Source of the DNA: CAWIJJ01 sp963836405
Lineage (GTDB): Bacteria > Acidobacteriota > Terriglobia > Bryobacterales > Bryobacteraceae
Assembly: GCA_963836405.1 (NCBI GenBank)
Contig: CAWIJL010000004.1
Span: 163,967 to 227,966 of the forward strand
Length of the DNA: 64,000 nt
Reading direction: 5' to 3'
Below the pieces are notes generated by a model. The model had not been told where the DNA came from. It did not search any database and saw only the letters and a list, made by a program, of their open reading frames with translations. Made by a program: the position numbers and the translations under genes. Of the stretch, positions 34,149-43,284 are shown piece by piece; within the stretch, counting starts at the first letter, position 1, and each line of letters opens with the position of its first letter.

Positions 34149-35171
34149 TTAGGAGAGAGTTTCGGGTGTATCTTTCTTTCGCGAACGCGCCTGACTAAGC
34201 CTATAACCGATAGCCTTGACGATCAGGTCACGGTCATTGCAGAGGCTCCACTGGGTGCATTCTCTGTTGCGCCGCCAAGTTCTCGGAACCGGGATGTGCT
34301 CCTCGTCCAGGGCTTCGGAGATGTCATCCAGGTTCGAGCGCCAGTCGCCGTCGGCCGCGATCCGTGCGACCACGTCAGCTACACGAACGGCGGTGTCGTG
34401 ATCGGGTTTCGGTCCGCGTTTCCGCGGCGCGGTCGGTGCGGCGACACCACTATCCGCAACGGGATCGGCGGTCTCTGGAAGCGCTGGCAGACCTTCGTTG
34501 GCTGGCGGAACAACGGTATCGGCCATCTGGCGATACGCCTGCCCTTGCCAGAATTTTAGGGACACGGAGAGATGCAGACAAAGGCGGTGGTGGAATACTC
34601 GCCGGGTAGTGAACAGTCGAAGGTGAAAGAGGTACTTCAACCAGAACAGCACCCTGAAGTTCCTTACGGCGGCATCCCTGTCGGGCGTCATTGTCGTGAT
34701 TTTGCCTTTAAGGAACCGCCGGCTGAAACTGTGGTCCAGGTAGTTCTCCCAGTCTCCTGAGATTTGCCCAAATTCCCCGAGCGCGCTCTTCCGGCCCAAC
34801 TCTGCGGCGCGTGCTTTCACGATGCGATAAAGGTCTTTCCAATCCGTTGCCCTAAAATCATCGGGAATCACCGTCTGGGCCGGGCAGATTCTGTCGGCAA
34901 TCGCCATCCGCAGCATGGCCACGTGTGCGGTGTACGCCTCAGGATCCGTGAAGCAGGCCAGCCACTCCCTGGATTCGGCCTCGAACAACTTCTCGGCGTA
35001 CCGCTCGAAAAACGGCATCAACTCGGATGGATCGTGTTCCCTGAGCGCCTTCGTGCTCATGCCAATACCGCGCCAAAACGCGTCGAGGCCGTTCAGAAGG
35101 TCGGCTCCGGCTTCCAGTCTTACCGCCTTGATTCGCCGAAGGGCCGGTTCTGAAAGTGAAGGCTTGTCCAT
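34149..35171 (-). CDS. Hypothetical protein
   Basis: 340 residues from the ATG at 35171 (the frame is open upstream in non-coding-looking sequence). The N-terminal two-thirds is helical with recognisable stretches RRIKAVRLEAGADLLNGLDA, FWRGIGMSTKALREHDPSEL and DWKDLYRIVKARAAELGRKS. The last ~110 residues are basic and contain LDDISEALDEEHIPVPRTWR and WSLCNDRDLIVKAIGYRLSQ, which looks like a small DNA-binding helical domain of the kind seen at recombinase ends. I do not recognise a family. The gene lies upstream of the AlpA-primase genes on the same strand and probably belongs to the same element. Confidence 0.5.
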   Translation of the reverse strand: MDKPSLSEPALRRIKAVRLEAGADLLNGLDAFWRGIGMSTKALREHDPSELMPFFERYAEKLFEAESREWLACFTDPEAYTAHVAMLRMAIADRICPAQTVIPDDFRATDWKDLYRIVKARAAELGRKSALGEFGQISGDWENYLDHSFSRRFLKGKITTMTPDRDAAVRNFRVLFWLKYLFHLRLFTTRRVFHHRLCLHLSVSLKFWQGQAYRQMADTVVPPANEGLPALPETADPVADSGVAAPTAPRKRGPKPDHDTAVRVADVVARIAADGDWRSNLDDISEALDEEHIPVPRTWRRNRECTQWSLCNDRDLIVKAIGYRLSQARSRKKDTPETLS

Positions 35172-35742
35172 CGCTCCCTTTGCGATTCCCTGAATTGAAA
35201 TAGCCGCCACTGGGTAGGGTTTCCCAGCCTTCGCGCCGGCACATGGCGCCGGGAACGGGCGGCCAACCCCAACCATAACACGGTGCTTTCTGCTCCAGCC
35301 GCGAGACGGACTCGGCAGCCTGGCGGAAAATACCATGGCGGCCGCACCCGCCACGGCCTTCCAGATAGTGACTGCCGCCGATCCGGCCCGTACCGAAGGT
35401 CGAATTATTCCGATTCCCCGGCAGTTGGAGCCTACAAAACCTCGCATGTGCCGTGCGTGCAGCCGCGTTCAGATGTGGGGCTGACCGCCGACGCTGGAGG
35501 CCCCAACTTCTGCATGCCAGGCTACGCGCGCTGGTACGGCCGCCGCGCCCGCGGATGATCCGGCAGGGCATCGGCTCGTTTGAAGGATCATGAGACTCGG
35601 GCCGTCCGTGCGGCGGATCAGTTCGAGGGAGATGGCCTTCTTGCTGCCATCGCGCGCCATGGGCGGCGCAATGGGCGCGACAGATGTCCGGTGGAATTCT
35701 GCTTTTGTTGGGTTAGCATCAATAAAGTTGTAGTATTGTGTT
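35172..35742. other. Mostly non-coding; weak trace of a DUF3489-like remnant and the abiE upstream region
   Basis: On the minus strand 35660-35575 reads SKKAISLELIRRTDGPSLMI, which resembles the first helices of DUF3489 proteins, but it breaks off before the family's WQPHSVRGF motif. Close to the abiE start, CAATA (35720-35724) and TATTG (35734-35738) form a short inverted repeat in AT-rich DNA, a place where AbiEi could bind its own promoter. Nothing else is clear. Confidence 0.3.
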
Positions 35743-36354
35743 ATGGCCCAGTCTCACCGTGAAGCATCGCGGCGGCTCTTCGAGATCGCCGAGCAGCAGC
35801 AGGGCTTCTTCACCACGAAGCAGGCCAAGGCTGCCGGATTCGCCGAAAACACCCATCCCTACCACGTCCAGGTCGGGAACTGGATCCGTGAGCACCGCGG
35901 TATCTACCGGCTCGCCCTGTTTCCGACAACTGACAGGCCCGAACTCGTACTTTGGGCGCTGTGGTCCCGGAACCGGAATGAGGAAGTCGAGGGCGTATAC
36001 AGCCACCATACGGCGCTCAGTCTTTACGACCTGTCGGATCTGAATCCATCGAAGCTCCACATGACCGTTCCGACGGACTTCCGGCGCAACAGCGAGATTC
36101 CTGGAATCCTCGTACTTCATTATGCCGACCTGCCCGCGAGTGACGTACAGACAGCACAAGGCTACAAGCTTACTCGCCCTCTGCGAGCGGTCCTCGACCT
36201 GATCGAGGCCGGCACCGTCGAGCGGAACTTCATCCGCCAGGCACTCAGGCAGGCTGTTGACCGTGGTCTGATCACTCGTCAACAGATTCGGAACACGCCA
36301 ATGAGCGGATCTGCGCGCAAGATCGTGGAGGAAACGCTGCGGCGAGTTGCGTAA
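35743..36354 (+). CDS. abiEi: AbiEi-type antitoxin (type IV toxin-antitoxin)
   Basis: A 203-residue protein starting with a winged-helix N terminus (RRLFEIAEQQQGFFTTKQAK, AAGFAENTHPYHVQVGNWIR, EHRGIYRLALFPTTDRPELV) and continuing into the AbiEi C-terminal domain (YSHHTALSLYDLSDLNPSKL, HMTVPTDFRR, TRPLRAVLDLIEAGTVE). AbiEi represses the operon and counters AbiEii without forming a stable complex. Its stop overlaps the toxin start by one base (TAATG). The gene is complete and of normal length. Confidence 0.88.
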   Translation: MAQSHREASRRLFEIAEQQQGFFTTKQAKAAGFAENTHPYHVQVGNWIREHRGIYRLALFPTTDRPELVLWALWSRNRNEEVEGVYSHHTALSLYDLSDLNPSKLHMTVPTDFRRNSEIPGILVLHYADLPASDVQTAQGYKLTRPLRAVLDLIEAGTVERNFIRQALRQAVDRGLITRQQIRNTPMSGSARKIVEETLRRVA

Positions 36355-37232
36355 TGCCGTCACCGAGGACATATGCGACGGCGGGAGCATTCCGAAGGGC
36401 TTTGGAAGAACGCCTGAAGAAGGCATCTCTAGCCGATCAGATCGACCCCAACCGCCTCCGCCGACAGGTATCATTCGACCGTCTTCTCGCAAGGCTGTTC
36501 CGGGAAGAATCAGCGCCCTGGGTTTTGAAGGGCGGTTATGCGCTTGAGCTACGCTTCAAGGCGGCTCGATCAACGGTTGACATCGACTTGACGGTGCAGC
36601 GGGTCGCCGCATCCGCCAGCGGCGACCAGAACCAGATCGTACGGGAGATGCTCCAGAGCGCGGCCGATATCTCTCTCGGTGACTGGTTCGAGTTCGCGGT
36701 CGGGCCGGCGTCGATGGATTTGACCGCGGCGCCGTACGGCGGCGCCCGCTATCCGGTCGAAGCTCGAATGGACGAACGGACCTTCGCCCGATTCCACTTG
36801 GACGCGGGCGTTGGTGACGTGGTTATGCGACCGCTGGAGACAATCGTGTGCCGGGACTGGTTGGGATTCGCCGGCATCGAATCGTCACGTGTCCTGATGA
36901 TCGCTCGCGAACAGCAGTTCGCCGAGAAGATTCACGCATACACGCTCCCGCGGAACGCGGCGAACAGCAGGGTGAAGGACTTGGTGGACCTGGCTCTTCT
37001 GATCGGATCAGGTGGGTTGGATAAGCAGCGGATTCTGGAAGCATTGCGTCTGACCTTTGAGAGAAGAGGAACACACGATTTGCCGGCGAGCTTGGTTCCA
37101 CCGCCAGCAGATTGGCAGGTCCCGTTTCACGCCTTGGCGGAGGAATGCGGGCTCCCGACAGATGTCGCCGCGGTGTTTGCGAGTGTTCAGAAGTTCGTCG
37201 AAGAAGTGCTGGCACAACGCACAGAGCGGTGA
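36354..37232 (+). CDS. abiEii: AbiEii/AbiGii-type nucleotidyltransferase toxin
   Basis: 292 residues with the DNA-polymerase-beta-like NTase signature of this family: WVLKGGYALELRFKAARSTV (GG-x-AL-x-LR) followed by DIDLTVQ with the catalytic Asp pair; FAEKIHAYTLPR with a conserved Lys; and RVKDLVDLALLIGSGGLD with the RxKDLxDL motif. AbiEii toxins inhibit growth, by analogy with MenT probably by adding nucleotides to tRNA, and block phage multiplication. Paired with abiEi and followed 7 nt later by the TOTE-type gene, so all three may form one conflict operon. Confidence 0.88.
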   Translation: MPSPRTYATAGAFRRALEERLKKASLADQIDPNRLRRQVSFDRLLARLFREESAPWVLKGGYALELRFKAARSTVDIDLTVQRVAASASGDQNQIVREMLQSAADISLGDWFEFAVGPASMDLTAAPYGGARYPVEARMDERTFARFHLDAGVGDVVMRPLETIVCRDWLGFAGIESSRVLMIAREQQFAEKIHAYTLPRNAANSRVKDLVDLALLIGSGGLDKQRILEALRLTFERRGTHDLPASLVPPPADWQVPFHALAEECGLPTDVAAVFASVQKFVEEVLAQRTER

Positions 37233-37239
37233 ACGCGGT

Positions 37240-39703
37240 ATGACCGAGAACGGTTCAGGCTCTCTTCCATTCGAACCTCCCGAGCAGGAGAATATTCGTC
37301 TCCGCGAGGAGAATGCTCGCCTGCGGCGGCTTCTGGCAGTTCACAGCATTTCTATACCGCAACTTCCAGCAGAGAATCCACCTCCAACCAAAACCGTCGA
37401 GCCGGCGCCGCCGGTGGACAAGGAGGAGCGCGCCAGACAGAGGATCGCGCTGTTTCGAAGCCTGTTTCGCGGGAGAGAAGATGTCTACGCTCGGCGATGG
37501 GAGAATGCTGATGGCCGGCTACGGATATATGCCGGTGGTCGTAAAGGACTGGAAGGCCATCAACAAAAGCCGCCCGGAGGATCGAAAGAAAGTCGACCAG
37601 AAGACCCGGAAGTTCCTTCCGCTGACCGACGCCGTCATCGAGGACCACCTCTTGGGCAAGGAAACCATCGGCGTATACGCTCTCCTGCCGGACGAAACCT
37701 GCTGGTTTCTCGCGGCAGACTTTGACAAGACGACGTGGGAGTACGACTCGCTGGCTTTCCTGGAAACGTGCCGGGAGTTGAACGTGCCCGCCGCCTTGGA
37801 ACGTTCTCGTTCGGGAAAAGGCGGCCACATTTGGATCTTCTTTGAGCGTGCGTTGCCAGCGATCACCGCGCGCAAACTCGGATGCGTGCTGCTTACGCGA
37901 ACCATGGAGCGCAGGCATCAGGTCGGTCTTGATTCCTACGATCGATTTTTCCCCAACCAGGACACGATGCCCAAGGGAGGGCTCGGGAACCTGATTGCGC
38001 TGCCGTTACAGCGGGCGCCCCGCAAGCAGGACAACAGCGTATTCATTGACCCCGACTTCCACCCGTATCCGGACCAGTGGCAGTTCCTTTCGACGATCCG
38101 ACGAATGCCGGTCGACGCCGCGGAGGAGATCGTCGCCGAAGCTCAGCGCAAAGGCGACCTGATTGGCGTCCGGATGAGTGTCGCTGATGATGAGGATGCA
38201 CAAGACCCGTGGACGCTACCGCCATCCCGCAAGCGAAAGGAGCGGCCGATCGAAGGACCGCTGCCAAAGACCGTTCAGATCGTTCGCGCGAATCTTGTTT
38301 ACGTGGAAAGTAAGGATTTGCCGCCAGCTATGCTGAATCGGCTTCTCCGGCTGGCAGCCTTTCAGAATCCGGAGTTCTACAAGGCTCAGGCCATGCGGCT
38401 TTCGACGTACGACAAGCCGCGCGTGATCGCATGCGGCACGGAATTTGTCCAGCATATCGCGGTGCCTCGAGGATGTCTGACGGAGACCCTGGCTCTTCTC
38501 GAAGCACACAAGATCCGGCCCGAAGTTCGGGACGAACGGTACGCCGGCACGGCGATTGAAGCGGTGTTCCAGGGTCAGCTTCGGCCGTTCCAGGAGGAAG
38601 CCGTCGCGAAGATCACCGCCCACGACGAAGGTATCTTCTGCGCTCCCACGGCATTCGGAAAAACTGCCGTAGCGGCATGGCTGATCGCCAAACGCAAGGT
38701 CAACACCCTGGTTGTGGTTCACCGGCAGCAGTTGCTCGATCAGTGGCAGGAGCGCCTTGCGATGTTCTTGGATTTACCTGCCAAGTCGATCGGGCATATC
38801 GGCGGTGGAAAAATGGACCGGACGGGCTGCGTAGATGTCGCCGTCATCCAAAGTCTGTACAGAAAAGACGAGGTGAAGGACTTCGTAGCAGAGTACGGCC
38901 AGGTGATCGTCGACGAATGCCACCACATATCCGCTTTCACCTTCGAACAAGTGATGCGGCAGGTGAAGGCCAAATATGTTGTCGGTTTGACCGCCACGCC
39001 GACCCGGAAAGACGGACGCCATCCGATCATTTACATGCAGTGTGGCCCCGTGCGGTTCAACATGAGCGCCCGGACAATGACTGAAGCGACGCCCTTCGAG
39101 CACAAGGTGACTCCGCGCCACACGGAGTTCCGGATGGCGCCCGACCTCACTGATGTGACGATTCAGGACATCTACGCCGCGCTCGTGAATGATATCTCGC
39201 GTAACGAGATGATCGCCAACGACATCGTGCGCGCCATAGGATGTGGACGGTGCCCACTGCTTCTGACTGGCCGGACTGAGCATCTGCAGTATTTCGCAGC
39301 CAAGCTTGCAGGTGTTGCCAAGCACGTCTTCGTCTTGAAAGGCGGCATGGGGAAAAAGCAGCGTCGGGAAATATCGGCAGCCTTGGCGGCAGTGCCGGAA
39401 ACCGAATCGCGGGTGATTCTGGCGACGGGAAGCTACATCGGAGAAGGGTTTGACGACGCGCGTCTCGACACGCTATTTCTGGCCATGCCGATCTCCTGGA
39501 AAGGCACACTGCAACAGTACGTCGGCCGGTTGCATCGCCTCCATGACAACAAGCGATTTGTGCAGGTCTACGATTATGTGGACAACTACGTTCTGATGCT
39601 GGCCCGGATGTACGAGCGCAGGTTGAAGGGCTATGCCGCGATTGGTTACGTGATCGAGCAGGAAGCCTCTCCACCCCACCCCCCGGCGACGGCACGCCCG
39701 TAG
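37240..39703 (+). pseudogene. TOTE-type conflict protein: archaeo-eukaryotic-like primase domain plus superfamily II helicase, frameshifted
   Basis: The frame from 37240 begins with a coiled N terminus (ENIRLREENARLRRLLAVHS) and IALFRSLFRGREDVYARRWE, the usual start of TOTE proteins. Near 37515-37525 one extra base shifts the frame to GYMPVVVKDWKAI and, intact to 39703, the primase part (VYALLPDETCWFLAADFDKT, RSRSGKGGHIWIFFE) and the helicase part: Walker A-like CAPTAFGKTAVAAWL, DECHH, VGLTATPTRKDGR, ILATGSYIGEGFD and QQYVGRLHRLH. The cysteines normally seen before FLPLTD are absent. In the annotated state the first ~90 codons are detached; an in-frame start after the shift would leave most of the primase and all of the helicase. 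Confidence 0.8.
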
Positions 39704-39909
39704 AATAGACGGTTTCAGAACGTAACACCAAGTCGTCGGTCTCGGCCCGACTGAGCTTTTCACAGGAGGCGCGGCAGGCCGTTGAAAAAGTCCGGTCTGC
39801 CGGCCTCACTCGGCGCGTGGGCTGCGGGCGCGAGAACGTGAGCGGTCGTTATTCCAGCCGGAAACCTATTGCCCCGCCTGGTTGCGGGCTACCAGAAGAG
39901 GATGGCGAA

Positions 39910-40026
39910 ATGAAGAACACTCGCACAACCAAGCAGCGGAAGCCGAGCGCCGGCAACCGGATCATTGCCAGCCTGCGGGAAGCGGTGGACTGGGTGGAAG
40001 GGAAGGATGTTCCGGTTCGCGTCCCG
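39910..40026 (+). pseudogene. XRE-type antitoxin, N-terminal fragment
   Basis: From the ATG at 39910 the frame reads KPSAGNRIIASLREAVDWVE, GKDVPVRVPTL, the typical N-terminal arm of HigA-like antitoxins that precede an XRE domain. At about 40026 the sequence changes to the reverse complement of a serine recombinase, so the DNA-binding domain is missing. No toxin is recognisable upstream, where 39704-39909 holds nothing clear. Confidence 0.5.
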
Positions 40027-40556
40027 ACGTTGCAGGTGGCGCACCTGACGGCGCCCTTGAGCAGTGCACCGTGCTTGTTCCGCAGGTTCCGGGTGCTACC
40101 CGGCGCGTTGGCCTTGAGTTGGGCGTGGACCTTGTCCCAGGTCTCGCGATCGACGATGGCCTCGTGCTCACCGGGATAGATCTCGCCGCGATGCCGGACT
40201 TGCCCGGTGTAAATCACATTGGTGAGAATCTGGTGAAGCCGCGGGCGCGTGAATGGCTTGCCGCCGACCGTCTTGCCGTCCCGCGTGGTCCAACATTTCA
40301 GCGTCCAGCCGCGATGGTCCAATTCGCTCACGACAGGGAGCAGGGAACCATGCTCCAGGTACAACCCGAAGATCGTGCGCACGCGCGCTGCTTCCTCCGC
40401 ATTGACCACCAGCGAGCCGCCGTCGGGATGCACGTCGTACCCAAGCACCGGATTGCCGCCGACCCATTTGCCCTTGCGCCGTGCCGCCGACATCTTGTCG
40501 CGGGTCCGCTCGGAAATCATCTCCCGCTCAAACTGCGCGAAGCTGAGGAGGATACC
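40027..40556 (-). pseudogene. Serine recombinase fragment, middle part
   Basis: Leftward from about 40556: ILLSFAQFEREMISERTRDK is the end of the catalytic domain, WVGGNPVLGYDVHPDGGSLV and NAEEAARVRTIFGLYLEHGS are the recombinase domain, ILTNVIYTGQVRHRGEIYPG and EHEAIVDRETWDKVHAQLKA continue it, and LLKGAVRCATC is the first half of the zinc ribbon. The Ser-containing N terminus and the C-terminal coiled coil are missing on either side. It is not the missing part of the recombinase at 26394, because that copy ends earlier and the two do not join. Confidence 0.8.
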
Positions 40557-41013
40557 CTACAGTCCCGGGCGCGCTTGGCGGCGGGCGGCGAGGTGACGGC
40601 CGTCGAGCTACAGTTCCGGTTCCTGGAGGAGGCTAGGCAGTTCGCGGCCGTAGGCGGCTTTGAAGGCTTCGTACCCAGGGCGCAGGAGATCCTGGACCTG
40701 TGGGAAGACACGCTGGAGCGGCTGCGCGCCGGCGACTGGGCGGGCCTGGCGCCCAAGCTGGATTGGGTCATGAAGCTGATGATCCTGCAAAGAACTCTGA
40801 ATCAAAGGCCGGCGCTGGCCTGGGATTCGCCGGAGATCCTCCATCTGGATCAGGTCTACGCCAGCCTTGGCCGGGACGGCTTGTATTGGGCCTACGAGCG
40901 CTCCGGGTTCGCGGAACGCCTGGTCCCGGACGAGCGCGTCCAACATTTCTGCACCGAGCCCCCGTCGGACTCGCGGGCCTGGACGCGGGCCATGCTGCTG
41001 CGCACCGCGCATC

Positions 41014-42831
41014 CCCTAATCCGCTGGTAAGGAGAACGGGTGAGGGGGAGACCGCAGGGTAGAAGTGAACGGAATGCTGGCGCGCCGGCGTGGGGAGAGG
41101 TCGGCGGGCAAACAAGGAAGTGAAAGCCAAATCACCAATTGGTGTTTCCAAAGCCGCATACTCGAAGCAGTGCTGAAGCGTTCAAGACCGTCCCCTGCCG
41201 AGAGCGAGTTTCTCTTTGAGATCGATGCTGAGCCGGCCACGGAGCGGTTAACCTCCTACGGCGGAGCGGCGGTGCTGATTCGGACATTGCGGTCGCTCGG
41301 CGTAGCGCAGAGCGTGGCGCGCCACATCCACATCAAGAAGCGGGATCGCGGTTACGACGAAGCCACCTTCGTGGAGAGCTTCGTGGTGCTCAACGGCGTG
41401 GGCGGAGATTGTCTGGACGACTTCGACCAGTTGCGTGCCGACGCTGGGCTGGCATCCATATTGGGACATGAGCTGCCTTCGCCGGGAGCGGCGCGGAATT
41501 TCCTGTATGAGTTTCACGATGAGAGTCGCATTGACGACGCCAAGCAGCAGTGCACTTTGCTGGGAATGAAGGCTTATATTCCCGGCGAGAACGCGGCATT
41601 GAGCGGGCTTGGGCTGGTCAATCGCGAGGTAGTGCAGGAAGTGGGACGGCGTTGTCCAGAGCAGAGGATTGCGACCGTGGACCAGGATGCCACGATCATC
41701 GAGAGCCGCAAGCAGGAGGCACTGCGCGGCTATGAGGGCGAGCGCTGCTATCAACCCATGTTGGCGGTCTGGGCGGAAATGAACCTGGTGCTGGCCGACG
41801 AGTTTCGGGATGGCAACGTGCCCGCGGCGTATCAGGGACTACCGGTGGCGAAGGCTGCCTTTGCGTCCCTGCCTTCGACGGTGAACGAGTATTACTTTCG
41901 GGGGGACTCGGCGTGCCACGAACACGAACTGCTCGATTGGCTGCGGGATGAGAAGCGGCTGGAAGGACCGCAGGGCTTCATCGGCTTTGGAGTCAGCGCG
42001 CGCATGAGTCCAGCGCTTCGCCAGGCAGTGGAGGCAGTGCCGGAAGCGCAGTGGGAAGCCTATGGCAAGCACGATGCGGAAGTGACCCGTGAGTGCGCGG
42101 ATGTGACGTTTGTACCCAACGAGCACAGCGAACACAAGGAACTGCAACCGTTGCGATATGTCGCGATACGGATACGCCCGCGACAGGGCGTCCTGTTGAA
42201 CGACGGCACGCAAGTGAAGCACTTCGCGGTGGTGAGCAATATTCGGGAATGGAAGCCAGCACGGCTGTTGCAGTGGCACCGGGAGAAAGCCGGGACGATC
42301 GAAGCGGTGCATGACGTCCTCAAGAATGAGCTCTCCGCGGGAGTGTTGCCGTGCGGGAGATTCGGGGCCAATGCGGCATGGCTACGCCTGGCGGTGCTGA
42401 CGTACAACACGCTAACCGCGCTGAAGCGCCTAGCCTTGCCCGCCGAACTGCTGCAAGCCCGCCCCAAACGCCTGCGGTTTCTGTTTTTCAATACGGCGGG
42501 TCGATTGGTGCAGCACGCTCGCAAGACGATGCTGCGGCTGGCCATGAGCGCGACTCGGCTGGCCGAGTTTCTATCAGCTATGACCTCGCTTCCGGTTTGG
42601 GCCTAGTCCTGACATCCGCAGTTCCTTACCGGCGGATTTGCAGAGCACTTCTGGAGGAAAAACGTGCCCGAAATCGTCTTGCCGCCGCATAACCTAATCT
42701 GCTGAGTCTGCCTGCGGCTATCTCCTCATCTTCGCTCACCTGACACTGATGGGATTACTCACAACCACCGCCGCCCCGGGCAATTGAACGCCCGATTTGG
42801 TCATCCCAAATTCCTTACCAGCGGATTAGGG
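41014..42831 (+). mobile_element. Complete IS1380-family insertion sequence with 5-bp target duplication
   Basis: The ends are perfect inverted repeats of at least 20 bases starting CCCTAATCCGCTGGTAAGGA at 41014 and complementary up to 42831. The flanks are GCATC at 41009-41013 and GCATC at 42832-42836, a direct repeat of the length IS1380 elements make. A degenerate extra copy of the terminal repeat (TTCCTTACCGGCGGATT) lies at 42621-42637 inside the right end. The transposase gene is intact. Confidence 0.93.
41065..42606 (+). CDS. IS1380-family transposase
   Basis: A 513-residue DDE transposase. Recognisable parts are LTSYGGAAVLIRTLRSLGVA near the N terminus, VESFVVLNGVGGDCLDDFDQ, RIATVDQDATIIESRKQEAL with the first catalytic Asp, YYFRGDSACHEHELLDWLRD with the second, and GTIEAVHDVLKNELSAGVLP with the Glu, followed by LAVLTYNTLTALKRLALP. 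The IS1380 group belongs to the IS4 superfamily. The frame is open throughout. Confidence 0.92.
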   Translation: MNGMLARRRGERSAGKQGSESQITNWCFQSRILEAVLKRSRPSPAESEFLFEIDAEPATERLTSYGGAAVLIRTLRSLGVAQSVARHIHIKKRDRGYDEATFVESFVVLNGVGGDCLDDFDQLRADAGLASILGHELPSPGAARNFLYEFHDESRIDDAKQQCTLLGMKAYIPGENAALSGLGLVNREVVQEVGRRCPEQRIATVDQDATIIESRKQEALRGYEGERCYQPMLAVWAEMNLVLADEFRDGNVPAAYQGLPVAKAAFASLPSTVNEYYFRGDSACHEHELLDWLRDEKRLEGPQGFIGFGVSARMSPALRQAVEAVPEAQWEAYGKHDAEVTRECADVTFVPNEHSEHKELQPLRYVAIRIRPRQGVLLNDGTQVKHFAVVSNIREWKPARLLQWHREKAGTIEAVHDVLKNELSAGVLPCGRFGANAAWLRLAVLTYNTLTALKRLALPAELLQARPKRLRFLFFNTAGRLVQHARKTMLRLAMSATRLAEFLSAMTSLPVWA

Positions 42832-43089
42832 GCATCCGGAATGGGTGGACTCCGTGGACTGGGATTCCATCTCCTTCCGCGTGCGTGACGGCGGCTATTG
42901 GCCGTGGCGCCGCAGCGTCGATATGGACAACCCGCTCGGCTTGACCGCGGCCGAAACCGCGGAGTTCTTCCCGGCGGAGGGACGCTTCTCCGACCTGCTG
43001 GATGCGATTGAATCGGCGGCGGACGGCGCGGCCGTGGAGCCGGCGGACGCGGTGAATTGAGTTTCCGATATTCCAATCAGGAGTGACAT

Positions 43090-43281
43090 ATGCGTCAAAA
43101 ACAACGGCAGGGCGACATTCCCCCGGCGGGGGACTGCGGCAGTACGGGAGGCGACCTGGACAATCTGCGCGCGCAAGCCGATCGCTTCCTCGCGGCGGGC
43201 GACGAAGCCATCGACCGCGCATTGGCCAACAGCGACAGCGAGGCGTTTCTCAGAGCCAACCGGCAGCAGGGCGGGGAGTGA
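43090..43281 (+). CDS. UBact / Pup-like small protein modifier
   Basis: A 63-residue, hydrophilic, mostly disordered protein starting at the ATG at 43090 with AGGAG 7-11 bases upstream. The end, LANSDSEAFLRANRQQGGE, has the Gly-Gly-Glu C terminus that Pup/UBact proteins need for isopeptide bond formation: the ligase activates the terminal Glu side chain and joins it to target lysines. The middle (DNLRAQADRFLAAGDEAIDR) is a predicted helix, the part that binds the unfoldase in Pup. It lies 3 nt ahead of a PafA-like ligase and downstream of a Dop-like gene, the canonical order. The sequence ends in Glu, so no deamidation would be needed before ligation. Confidence 0.85.
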   Translation: MRQKQRQGDIPPAGDCGSTGGDLDNLRAQADRFLAAGDEAIDRALANSDSEAFLRANRQQGGE

Positions 43282-43284
43282 GCG

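Larger units (their letters stand above)
40557..43060 (+). pseudogene. Dop/PafA-family gene (probably Dop), 5' truncated and split by an IS1380 element
   Basis: The left part (40557-41013) reads GGEVTAVELQFRFLEEARQF, WEDTLERLRAGDWAGLAPKL, DWVMKLMILQRTL, EILHLDQVYASLGRDGLYWA and RVQHFCTEPPSDSRAWTRAM, the C-terminal third of a Pup ligase/deamidase-type protein. After removing the IS and one copy of its target repeat, the reading runs on LLRTAHPEWVDSVDWDSISF to the stop at 43060, the family's normal C terminus. The N-terminal part with the ATP and catalytic residues is gone, replaced by a recombinase remnant. By position, upstream of UBact, it corresponds to Dop; the sequence left is not enough to tell Dop from PafA. 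Confidence 0.75.

Noticed and set aside
26394..40556. One large serine recombinase split into two distant parts
   Set aside because: The N-terminal piece at 26394 and the middle piece at 40027-40556 do not abut in the protein and are on opposite strands, with unrelated flanks; they look like two separate genes.
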